Shown: positions 1-6,459 of the stretch, piece after piece | Layout: every line of letters starts with the position of its first letter | Position numbering within the stretch: position 1 is the first letter of the stretch | Source of the DNA: DAOTXL01 sp034434895 | Lineage (GTDB): Bacteria > Chloroflexota > Anaerolineae > JAAYZQ01 | Reading direction: 5' to 3' | NCBI GenBank assembly: GCA_034434895.1 | Contig: DAOTYI010000097.1 | Coordinates: 1-7,450, forward strand | DNA length: 7,450 nt | The notes under the pieces: model-generated | The model's input: only the letters and a program-made list of their open reading frames with translations | Database searches by the model: none | What the model was told of the DNA's origin: nothing | Position numbers and translations under genes: made by a program

Positions 1-1
1 G

Positions 2-3000
2 CCCCCCCTCGACCGGCCGGAGGGATGGCCGACCCCGCCGGAGTTTGAGGAAGAGTTTGCGCCGGCGGCGGAGGTGTACGGCGCCGATGCCTTCTACCCG
101 CCCGCCGTCGCCGACCTGGTCGAGGTGGGGTTCATCCGCAGCCAGCGGGTGGCGGCCATTGCCCTGACCCCCGTCCAGTACAACCCGGTGACGCGGCAGG
201 CCCGCGTCCACTCGCACCTGACGGTCAGGCTGGCCTTTGCCTATCCGGGGGGGGACCTCCCCCCGGCTCCCTCCTCGACGCAGGAGGGGGAGTCGCCGGC
301 CTTTGAGCGCATCCTGCAGGGCCAACTGCTGAACTACGAATCGGCCCGCGCCTGGCGGGGCCGGCCGGCCCCTGCCCCCCTCTCTCCAGACTGGCCGCTG
401 CCCGGCGCTGCCTGCAAGCTCTATGTCGCTCAGGATGGCCTCTACCGCCTGACCTACGATCAACTGGTGGCGGCCGGGGTGCCGGTGGACGCCCTCGACC
501 CGCGCACCTTCCAACTGTTCACCGCCGGCGCCGAGGTCGCCATCCGGGTCATCGGCGAGGAGGATGGCCAGTTCAATCCGACCGACCTGGTGCTGTTCTA
601 CGGCCAGGGCATCCGCCACAAATACGCCGACCGGAATGTCTACTGGCTGACCTGGGGGCAGGCCCTGGGGCGGCGGATGCCGACGCGCAACGGCCAGCCT
701 GGCAGCCCCCTGCCCCAGCCCACCTCCTTTACGGCGCAGGCCCGCCTGGAGCAGGACCTGATCTATTACACCCATTATCCCGGCGATGACTGGACCGACC
801 GCTGGGCCTGGCAGTTTATCATCGCCCCGGGCAACGCCACAGCCACGGTGGACCTGACCGGCCTGTCCACCGAACCGATGACCGCCTGGCTGAAAGTGGC
901 GCTCCTGGCCTACAATGCCGACAACGGGGTGAACCCCGATCACCATGCCCGCTTTTACGTGAACGACCAGTATGTCGGTGAGCACTGGTGGGATGGGACC
1001 GACAGCGTGCAATGGGTCACCCTGACCTTCCCTCACTCCTACCTGCTGAACGGCAGCAACACCCTGCGGGTCAACCTGCCGGGCGACACAGGGGCAGCGG
1101 TGGAATATACCCTGGTGGACCGCTACGAGTTGAGCTACGGCCACACCTTCCAGGCCGGGTCCAACCTGTTGTCCTTCACCCAGGAGGTGACCGGGACGTG
1201 GGAATACCAGGTGGCGGGCTTTACCGCGCCGGACGTGGAGGTGTATGACATCTCTTCGCCGCTGACGGTGAGCCAGATCGTCAACCTGGCCGTGGAGCCG
1301 GTCGGCGTCACCTACACCGTCCGGTTCACCGACACCGTGGCCGGCCCCACCTCCTACCTGGCCCTGACCCCGGACCGCCGCCTGACGCCGCCGCAGATCG
1401 TGGCCGATTCTCCGTCCAACCTCCACGATCCGGCCAACGGCGCCGACCTGCTCATCCTGTCGCCGGCCGATTTTATCACCGCAGCCAACACGCTGGCCGA
1501 CTATCGGGCCGGACAGGGGTTGCGCAGCCGGGTGGTGCCGCTCCAGGATGTGTATGACGAGTTCGGCTATGGGCTGCCGACGCCCGAAGCCATCCGCGAT
1601 TTCCTGCGCTACACCTTGGAGCAGTGGACGCCGCCGGCCCCGACCTACGTGCTGCTCCTGGGTGATGGGACCTATGATCCCAAGGACCATGTCAACCAGG
1701 GGGTGGTCAACTATCTCTCCCCGTACCTGGCCTTTGTGGACCCGTGGATGGGCGAGACGGCGGCCGATAACCGCTACGTGTGCCTCAGCGGCGGCGACAC
1801 CTGGCCCGACATGCTGCTGGGGCGGCTGCCGGCCAACAGCCCGGCCCAGGCGGCCGGGATGGTGGATAAGGTGATCGCCTACGAAGGGGGGATGCACGGC
1901 GCGCCCTGGAACAGCCACCTGCTCTTCTATACCGACAATCCGGACAACGCCGGCGACTTTTACGCCCTGTCGGACGATGTGGCTGACCATTACGTGCCCA
2001 CTCCCTACACGGTCACCAGGCTCTACCTGGGCCAGCACTGTTTCTCCGGCAACGACTGCCGGCAGCAGTTGGTGAACATCCTGAACCAGAGCGGGGCGCT
2101 GCTGGTCAACTATATCGGCCACGGCTCGATCGTCCAGTGGGCGGCCGAGAACCTGTTCCACGTGTCCACCGTGGAGCAGTTGACCAACGCCGACCGTCTG
2201 CCGGTCATGCTGCCCATGACCTGCCTGGAGGGGTTCTTTATCAGCCCCTATCCCTCCGCCTCGTGCATCGGCGAGTCGCTGGTCCGCGCCACGGGCAAGG
2301 GGGCTGTGGCCAGTTGGTCGCCCACCGGACTGGGCGTGGTCAGCGGGCATGACTATCTGAACAAAGGCTTTTTCGAGGCCCTCTTTTTTGAGGGGGTCCG
2401 GGACCTGGGTGCGGCGACCCTGATGGGCAAGCTGTGGCTGTACAACGCCGGCCACAGCCTGGAGCTGATGGATACCTACCTCCTCTTTGGCGACCCGGCC
2501 CTGCGCGTCAACGCTCTGGACGCCGACCTCCAGGTGCAAAAGAGGGTCGAGCCGGCCGGCCGGGTCGAGCCGGGCGACCTGCTGACCTACACCCTGACCT
2601 TCACCAACGCCGGGCCGGCCACCACCTACGGCGTGCTGCTCACCGACCTGATCCCGGTTCAGCTCCTCAGCCCCACCGTGGTATATGCCAGCCCGACGGT
2701 CATTGCCCCCCGGCCGGGCCTCACCTTTGCCTGGACGATTGCCGACCTGCCGGCCGGGGAGGGGGGCCAGGTGCAGGTGCAGGCCACCGTCGGCCCCCTC
2801 ACCCAGTCGCAAACGGTGGTCAACCAGGTCGAGATCGCCGGCCGTGTGCCCGATCCCGACCCGGCGAACAACGGCGCCGGCGTGAGCACGCCGGTCTATG
2901 TGCCGATGGCCGACCTGCAGATCGGCAAGGCGGTCGAGCCGCCCGGCCAGGTGTGGCCCGGCGATCTGCTGACCTATACCCTGGCTTTCACCAATGCCGG

Positions 3001-4459
3001 CCCCGATGTGGCCTGCCAGGTGCTGCTCACCGACCTGGTCCCTGCTGAACTGGTCAGCCCCACCCTCCTCGATTCCAGCCCGCCGGGGCTTGTTCCCCGG
3101 CCGGGCATCACCTTTGCCTGGACGATCAGCGACCTGCCGCCCGGCGGTGGCGGCCAGATCCGGTTTCAGGCCGTGGTCAGCCCCACCGCCGCACCGGGCT
3201 TTGTGGTGGTGAACGGGGCCGAAATCGGCTCGTCCACGATTGACCCCGACCTGCTGAACAACCACGTGTCGGTGACCACCGGCGTCCAGGTGCCCGACCT
3301 GTTTGTGCGCAAGCTTGGGCCGGGCGCTGTGGCTTTCAGCCAGACCATCACCTACACCGTCGCCTGGGGCAACAACGGGCTGGCCGTTGCGCCCGGCACC
3401 CGCCTGACCGATACCCTGCCGTCATGGGTCAGCTACGTGGCCGACAACAGCGGCCTGCCCCTTGCCCAGCCCTCGCCCGGCATCCTGGTATGGACCGTGC
3501 CGGCCACAGTGCCGACCGGCACGGCCGAGAGCTTTGTCCTGACCGGCCAGGTGGCGATGGACCCGCACATGTTCGGGCCATTGGTCAACCGGCTGCGCAT
3601 CAAGGCCGAAGCACCCGACGGCAACCCGTTCGACAACCTGGCGGTGTGGTCCACCGACCTGCTGCTGTCCGATCCGGGCCTGGCCGTCGCCGGCCCTGCC
3701 GAGGCGACAGCCCTGAGCGAGATCGAATACACCCTCACCTTCTCCAACGCCGGCCCGGTGATGGCGCAGGGGGTGGTCATCACCGACCGGCTCCCGGCCG
3801 GGGTGTCCTACCTGACCGACGACAGTGGCCTGCCGCACAGCGAGCCGCTGCCGGGCACCATCGTCTGGCAGGTGGGAAGCCTGCCGCCAGGGGAGAGCCG
3901 CTCCTTCACCATCGGGGCTGCGGTGGGGGATTATGCGCAGGTGGGGGATGAGCTGCACACCCTGGTCACCCTCGGCGCCGCCTCACCCGACAGGGACCCG
4001 GCCAATAACGAGGGCGAATGGAGGACGGCCCTCCTGCTGCCCGACCTGGGCATCGGCCTGGATGGGCCGACCGGGGCGGTGGAAGGGTCGCTGCTGACCT
4101 ACACGGTGATCTACTCCAATGCCGGGGAGGGGCTGGCCCTGGATGGGGTGATCACCGGCTTGTTGCCGGTGGGGGCCGGCTATGTGGCCGACGACAGCGG
4201 CCTGCCGTACACCCGCCTGTCGCCGCGCCTCTACGTCTGGCAGGTGGGCCAACTGTCAGGCGGGGCGGGCCTCACCTTTCATCTGGTGGTGCAGTTGGGC
4301 AGCCTGGACCAGACCGGCCCGCTGGCGGTCAATGAGGTGCGCATCGGTGGCCGTTCGCCCGATCCGTGGCCGGACAACAACGAGGGCCGGTGGTCCACCG
4401 CCGTGCTGGCCGGCCCACTGTCCACCTATCTCCCCCTGGTGTGGAAGGCCGGCCCGTAG
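2..4459 (+). CDS. Secreted gingipain-like peptidase (family C25) with five DUF11 domains, N-terminus off the left edge
   Basis: This is a large extracellular cysteine endopeptidase of the gingipain (C25) type, missing its beginning. The frame is open from base 2; the GTG at 74 lies inside conserved propeptide-like sequence and has no Shine-Dalgarno, so the true start and signal peptide should lie upstream. Counting residues from base 2: about 1-95 resembles a C25 propeptide (ALTPVQYNP, then RVHSHLTVRLAF); about 130-470 is a beta-rich region (LYVAQDGLYRLTYDQL); about 481-837 is the catalytic domain, from ADLLILSPADF through YVLLLGDGTYDPKDH to LLFGDPALRVN. The expected catalytic pair is His707 in NYIGHGS (codon 2120-2122) and Cys741 in MTCLEG (codon 2222-2224), 34 apart as in gingipains. 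Five DUF11-type domains follow, then the tail STYLPLVWKAGP. No LPXTG motif or C-terminal membrane helix is visible. Family assignment is confident; substrate is unknown. Confidence 0.9.
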   Translation, partial: PPLDRPEGWPTPPEFEEEFAPAAEVYGADAFYPPAVADLVEVGFIRSQRVAAIALTPVQYNPVTRQARVHSHLTVRLAFAYPGGDLPPAPSSTQEGESPAFERILQGQLLNYESARAWRGRPAPAPLSPDWPLPGAACKLYVAQDGLYRLTYDQLVAAGVPVDALDPRTFQLFTAGAEVAIRVIGEEDGQFNPTDLVLFYGQGIRHKYADRNVYWLTWGQALGRRMPTRNGQPGSPLPQPTSFTAQARLEQDLIYYTHYPGDDWTDRWAWQFIIAPGNATATVDLTGLSTEPMTAWLKVALLAYNADNGVNPDHHARFYVNDQYVGEHWWDGTDSVQWVTLTFPHSYLLNGSNTLRVNLPGDTGAAVEYTLVDRYELSYGHTFQAGSNLLSFTQEVTGTWEYQVAGFTAPDVEVYDISSPLTVSQIVNLAVEPVGVTYTVRFTDTVAGPTSYLALTPDRRLTPPQIVADSPSNLHDPANGADLLILSPADFITAANTLADYRAGQGLRSRVVPLQDVYDEFGYGLPTPEAIRDFLRYTLEQWTPPAPTYVLLLGDGTYDPKDHVNQGVVNYLSPYLAFVDPWMGETAADNRYVCLSGGDTWPDMLLGRLPANSPAQAAGMVDKVIAYEGGMHGAPWNSHLLFYTDNPDNAGDFYALSDDVADHYVPTPYTVTRLYLGQHCFSGNDCRQQLVNILNQSGALLVNYIGHGSIVQWAAENLFHVSTVEQLTNADRLPVMLPMTCLEGFFISPYPSASCIGESLVRATGKGAVASWSPTGLGVVSGHDYLNKGFFEALFFEGVRDLGAATLMGKLWLYNAGHSLELMDTYLLFGDPALRVNALDADLQVQKRVEPAGRVEPGDLLTYTLTFTNAGPATTYGVLLTDLIPVQLLSPTVVYASPTVIAPRPGLTFAWTIADLPAGEGGQVQVQATVGPLTQSQTVVNQVEIAGRVPDPDPANNGAGVSTPVYVPMADLQIGKAVEPPGQVWPGDLLTYTLAFTNAGPDVACQVLLTDLVPAELVSPTLLDSSPPGLVPRPGITFAWTISDLPPGGGGQIRFQAVVSPTAAPGFVVVNGAEIGSSTIDPDLLNNHVSVTTGVQVPDLFVRKLGPGAVAFSQTITYTVAWGNNGLAVAPGTRLTDTLPSWVSYVADNSGLPLAQPSPGILVWTVPATVPTGTAESFVLTGQVAMDPHMFGPLVNRLRIKAEAPDGNPFDNLAVWSTDLLLSDPGLAVAGPAEATALSEIEYTLTFSNAGPVMAQGVVITDRLPAGVSYLTDDSGLPHSEPLPGTIVWQVGSLPPGESRSFTIGAAVGDYAQVGDELHTLVTLGAASPDRDPANNEGEWRTALLLPDLGIGLDGPTGAVEGSLLTYTVIYSNAGEGLALDGVITGLLPVGAGYVADDSGLPYTRLSPRLYVWQVGQLSGGAGLTFHLVVQLGSLDQTGPLAVNEVRIGGRSPDPWPDNNEGRWSTAVLAGPLSTYLPLVWKAGP
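2525..4420 (+). repeat. Five tandem DUF11-type domains in the C25 peptidase
   Basis: Five repeats of roughly 124-129 residues begin near bases 2525, 2912, 3296, 3671 and 4043. Each has a start such as ADLQVQK or PDLGIGL, then LTYTLTFTNAGP or a variant, a (L)TDxLP core, and an end such as DPDPANN before the next unit. These are immunoglobulin-like DUF11 domains found in surface and secreted proteins, where they probably act as stalks or adhesive spacers. Repeats 1 and 2 are closest to each other, with nearly the same DNA across LLTYTL-FTNAGP. Repeats 3, 4 and 5 instead share a Y(V/L)xDxSGLP segment that 1 and 2 lack, so the array appears to come from two separate expansions. Boundaries are approximate. 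Confidence 0.85.
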
Positions 4460-4470
4460 CCTGCATCTTT

Positions 4471-4499
4471 TTGACAAACCGGGCAGAGTGTGATAGACT
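4471..4499 (+). promoter_or_regulatory. Sigma70-like promoter for the methyltransferase operon
   Basis: A perfect -35 box TTGACA (4471-4476) is followed by a 17-base spacer and a -10 candidate TAGACT (4494-4499), preceded by TG at 4491-4492 as in an extended -10. It lies just after the peptidase stop codon and no other gene intervenes before the methyltransferase at 4899. Transcription from here would give a 5' leader of about 390 bases containing the palindromic repeat and the octamer array. The match is seen in the sequence; activity is inferred. Confidence 0.55.
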
Positions 4500-4522
4500 C
4501 CGGGCCGGACCCTGTCGGAGCG

Positions 4523-4535
4523 GACGCTCTGGCCC
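4523..4535. repeat. Left target-site-duplication-like direct repeat of element copy 1
   Basis: GACGCTCTGGCCC lies immediately left of the element. The same 13 bases, with one T/C difference, recur immediately right of it at 4630-4642. A short direct repeat hugging a mobile-type repeat is the classic mark of a target-site duplication; this reading is inference. Confidence 0.6.
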
Positions 4536-4536
4536 G

Positions 4537-4629
4537 TTGGCATCAAGTTAAGGCGCGGGCGATTGGAAATCGCACCGGGTAGCCGCAGGCCCCTGAGGTG
4601 CGACTTGAGTCGCTTAACTTGATGCGTAT
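4537..4629. mobile_element. MITE-like palindromic repeat, copy 1 (short form)
   Basis: This is the short copy of a dispersed non-coding repeat that recurs at 7112-7272. Perfect 13-base terminal inverted repeats GCATCAAGTTAAG (4540-4552) and CTTAACTTGATGC (4613-4625) bound it. Inside are two small hairpins: GCGATT-GGA-AATCGC in the left half and GCGACT-TG-AGTCGC in the right half. Against copy 2, the left 49 bases (4537-4585) and the next 30 (4586-4615) are identical; copy 1 has five extra bases (AACTT, 4616-4620) that complete the right inverted repeat, and lacks a 73-base hairpin block. It codes for no transposase, so it would be a non-autonomous MITE- or REP-type element mobilised in trans. 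It lies in the predicted leader of the methyltransferase operon. Confidence 0.7.
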
Positions 4630-4642
4630 GACGCTCCGGCCC
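4630..4642. repeat. Right target-site-duplication-like direct repeat of element copy 1
   Basis: GACGCTCCGGCCC matches 4523-4535 in 12 of 13 positions and abuts the right end of the element. Its first G could also be counted as the last base of the element, since copy 2 has G at that place too. Confidence 0.6.
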
Positions 4643-4683
4643 CTCCGACAGGTTGCCGACCAGCCCTTGAGGAGGTTGAGCCG

Positions 4684-4728
4684 ATGTGGACCTTACGCCC
4701 GCGTCCGCTCCTTGAATCAGGTCTCTGA
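4684..4728 (+). CDS. Possible 14-residue leader peptide
   Basis: A short ORF MWTLRPRPLLESGL starts at ATG 4684, eight bases after GGAGG (4671-4675), which sits in the very strong Shine-Dalgarno-like context GAGGAGGTT. It ends with TGA at 4726-4728, and that stop overlaps a small palindrome (AGGTC-TCT-GACCT). It lies in the predicted leader between the promoter at 4471 and the methyltransferase at 4899, so a regulatory leader peptide is conceivable. No run of a single amino acid suggests classical attenuation, and so short an ORF can occur by chance. Confidence 0.2.
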   Translation: MWTLRPRPLLESGL

Positions 4729-4794
4729 CCTCTCCCCGCCCAGGCGGTCCTCTGCCGCTGCCGGTCTTTTGACAACTCTGCAAACGGGGCACAT

Positions 4795-4889
4795 CGCCCA
4801 CCTGCCCATTCGCCCATCCGCCCATCCGCCCATTCGCCCATTCCCCCGTTTGCCCATTTCCCATTTGCCCATTTTTCCATTTTCCCATT
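4795..4889. repeat. Octamer minisatellite, about 12 units, abutting the methyltransferase ribosome binding site
   Basis: Twelve consecutive units follow the pattern (C/T)GCCCAT(C/T). Units at 4803-4842 are nearly perfect; 4843-4850 is the variant CCCCCGTT; 4859-4865 has lost one base; the last units drift to TTTCCATT and TTCCCATT. The array runs straight into the GGAGG Shine-Dalgarno at 4890. The coding-strand side is strongly pyrimidine-rich, so the mRNA here should be unstructured. Copy number of such arrays can change by slippage. Open frames through this stretch on either strand are low-complexity and not credible genes. Confidence 0.9.
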
Positions 4890-4894
4890 GGAGG
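4890..4894 (+). promoter_or_regulatory. Ribosome binding site of the methyltransferase
   Basis: GGAGG with a four-base spacer (AACC) precedes ATG 4899. It supports that start; the protein beginning (MIRPKLEFLSPE) also matches the usual start of the family. Confidence 0.8.
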
Positions 4895-4898
4895 AACC

Positions 4899-6374
4899 AT
4901 GATTCGACCCAAACTTGAGTTCCTGTCGCCCGAAACCGTCCGTCGGGCGATAGACGAAGCCTATGATCTGTTGTGGGACCCCGGCGTGCGCGTGCACTAT
5001 GACGAGGGTTTGAAGCTGCTGGCCGACGCCGGGGCCCAGGTGGACCTGAACTCGCGGGTGGCCCGCATCCCCCGCTCCCTGGCGGAAAGGGCGGTTGAGA
5101 CCGCGCCCGGCGAATTCTACCTCTACAACCTGGATGGCGAGCCGGTGGTGCACTATGGCGGCGACGATGTCCACTTTGACCCCGGTTCGGCGGCCATCGA
5201 GATCGTTGACTATGGCGCCACCCGCTCCCGCACGCCGGTCACCGCCGACTGCGAGAATTTCGTGCGGCTGGCCGAGATGCTGCCGCAGATTGACGCCCTG
5301 GCCACCTCCATCGTCTGCGGCGACGTGCCGCAAAGCATGGCCGACTGGTACCGGCTCTACCTGCTGCTGCTCTATGGCCGCAAGCCGATCGTCACCGGCA
5401 CCTTTGCCATCGAGACCTTTGCCATCATGCACGAACTGCTGGTGGTTGTGGCCGGCAGCGCCGAGGCGCTGGCCGCCAAACCGCGCGCCGTGTTCGATGT
5501 CTGTCCTTCGCCGCCGCTGCTGTGGAGCGACATCACCTGCGCCAACCTGATTGACTGTGCCCGCACCGGCGTGCCTGCCGAACTGGTCTCGATGCCGCTC
5601 ATGGGGGCAACCGGCCCGCAGACGGTCATCGGCTCGGCGGTGCAGCACGCCGCCGAGTGCCTGAGCGGCATCACCATCCACCAGTTGGCGAAACCGGGCA
5701 GCCCCATCGTCTGGGGAGGATCGCCGGCGTCGTTCGACATGCGCACCGGCACCACGCCCATGGGCTCTATCGCCACCATGATGCTGGATTGCACCTACAG
5801 CCAGATCGGCAAGGCGATCAAGCCGGGCGGCCTGCCCACCCATGCCTACCTGGGCATGTCCGACACCAAGATCGTGGACGCCCAGACCGGCCTGGAATCG
5901 GCTGCCGGGGCGATCCTGGGGGCGCTGACCGGCGTCAACATGATGTCCGGGCCGGGCATGATGGATTTTGAGAGCTGTTTCAGCCTGGAAAAGCTGGTGA
6001 TTGACGCCGAGATCGTGGGCATGGCCAAACGGCTGGTGGCCGGTGTGGATGACTCGGAGGAGCCGCTGGCCCTGGCCGTGATGCGGGAAGTGGGGCACGC
6101 CGGCAACTTTCTCAAGAGCAAACACACCCGCCGCTACTTCCGCCGTGAGGATTACATCCCCACCGAGGTCATTGACCGCGACTTTCGCCAGACCTGGCTC
6201 GACAAGGGGGCGCTGGACATCACCGCCCGCGCCCATCGCAAAGTGCAGGAGCTGATCGCCGCCTGGCAGCCGCTGTCCCTGCCCGACGAGGTGGTGCGCG
6301 AGCTGGAAGCCATTGCCACCCGCCATGCCGCCGCTGCCGGCCTGTCCAGGCTCCCCGCACGGAGCATCACCTGA
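4899..6374 (+). CDS. MttB-superfamily corrinoid methyltransferase, non-pyrrolysine
   Basis: This cytoplasmic enzyme should transfer a methyl group from a methylated amine to the cob(I)alamin of a partner corrinoid protein. The 491-residue length fits the trimethylamine methyltransferase family (MttB, PF06253). Family hallmarks include an N-terminus of the RPKLEFLS type, GATRSRTPVTADCENFVRLA (about 108-127), GATGPQTVIGSAVQHAAE (about 235-252), PGSPIVWGG with FDMRTGTTPMGS, SDTKIVDAQTGLESA and SLEKLVIDAEI. The frame has no internal TAG, so it lacks pyrrolysine and is not a classical trimethylamine enzyme. Non-pyrrolysine relatives demethylate quaternary amines such as glycine betaine (MtgB), proline betaine (MtpB) or carnitine (MtcB); which applies here cannot be read from the sequence. 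The next gene, 85 bases downstream, encodes the matching corrinoid protein, which supports the role strongly. Confidence 0.92.
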   Translation: MIRPKLEFLSPETVRRAIDEAYDLLWDPGVRVHYDEGLKLLADAGAQVDLNSRVARIPRSLAERAVETAPGEFYLYNLDGEPVVHYGGDDVHFDPGSAAIEIVDYGATRSRTPVTADCENFVRLAEMLPQIDALATSIVCGDVPQSMADWYRLYLLLLYGRKPIVTGTFAIETFAIMHELLVVVAGSAEALAAKPRAVFDVCPSPPLLWSDITCANLIDCARTGVPAELVSMPLMGATGPQTVIGSAVQHAAECLSGITIHQLAKPGSPIVWGGSPASFDMRTGTTPMGSIATMMLDCTYSQIGKAIKPGGLPTHAYLGMSDTKIVDAQTGLESAAGAILGALTGVNMMSGPGMMDFESCFSLEKLVIDAEIVGMAKRLVAGVDDSEEPLALAVMREVGHAGNFLKSKHTRRYFRREDYIPTEVIDRDFRQTWLDKGALDITARAHRKVQELIAAWQPLSLPDEVVRELEAIATRHAAAAGLSRLPARSIT

Positions 6375-6385
6375 ACAGGAGCAAA

Positions 6386-6440
6386 TAGACAGGTAGACAG
6401 GGAACCCAAACCCTATCCCTCATTTCCTTATCCCCTGTCT
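6386..6440. repeat. Octamer duplication and inverted repeat in the spacer between the methyltransferase and corrinoid genes
   Basis: The 85-base spacer contains TAGACAGG twice in tandem (6386-6393, 6394-6401). AGACAGGG (6395-6402) has a perfect inverted partner CCCTGTCT (6433-6440), which could form an 8-base-pair stem with a 30-base loop. The loop is pyrimidine-rich. No T-tract follows, so it need not terminate transcription; it could stabilise or process the message and so set the ratio of the two proteins. That role is inference. Confidence 0.5.
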
Positions 6441-6446
6441 GCTTAC

Positions 6447-6453
6447 AAAGGAG
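6447..6453 (+). promoter_or_regulatory. Ribosome binding site of the corrinoid protein gene
   Basis: AAAGGAG lies six bases before ATG 6460, a near-ideal Shine-Dalgarno and spacing that fixes the start. It looks stronger than that of the methyltransferase, consistent with a need for plentiful corrinoid carrier. Confidence 0.8.
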
Positions 6454-6459
6454 ACCAAC

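Larger units (their letters stand above)
4511..4652. repeat. 10-base inverted repeat bracketing the insertion site of element copy 1
   Basis: CCTGTCGGAG (4511-4520) and CTCCGACAGG (4643-4652) are perfect reverse complements lying outside both the element and its direct repeats. They are not shared by element copy 2, so they most likely belong to the target. Removing the element and one direct repeat would restore a simple hairpin with a loop of roughly 15 bases, perhaps an intergenic stem-loop downstream of the peptidase gene. It has no T-tract, so a terminator role is not supported. Confidence 0.6.

Noticed and set aside
74..76. GTG as the start of the peptidase
   Set aside because: The frame stays open to base 2, the codon lies inside propeptide-like sequence, no Shine-Dalgarno precedes it and no signal peptide follows it.
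3422..3958. Overlapping frames on both strands within the DUF11 region
   Set aside because: They are shadows of the peptidase reading frame, which has clear domain matches over the whole stretch.
4769..4797. Second promoter with TTGACA at 4769-4774
   Set aside because: No acceptable -10 box lies 16-18 bases downstream; the sequence there is CATCGC or similar.
4795..4889. CRISPR array
   Set aside because: The repeat unit is eight bases with no spacers between units, so it is a minisatellite.
4500..4890. Cobalamin riboswitch in the operon leader
   Set aside because: A corrinoid operon made this worth checking, but no B12-box-like sequence or matching layout was seen.
4256..4912. Open frame of 218 codons on the minus strand across the spacer
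   Set aside because: It is made of the antisense of the peptidase end, the MITE-like element and the octamer array. The matching peptide segment near 7032-7383 simply reflects the two copies of the repeat.
4614..6326. Open frame of 570 codons on the minus strand
   Set aside because: It lies antisense to the well-supported methyltransferase, reads through the octamer array as a low-complexity NGxMGEWA pattern, resembles no family and has the composition of a GC-rich shadow frame.
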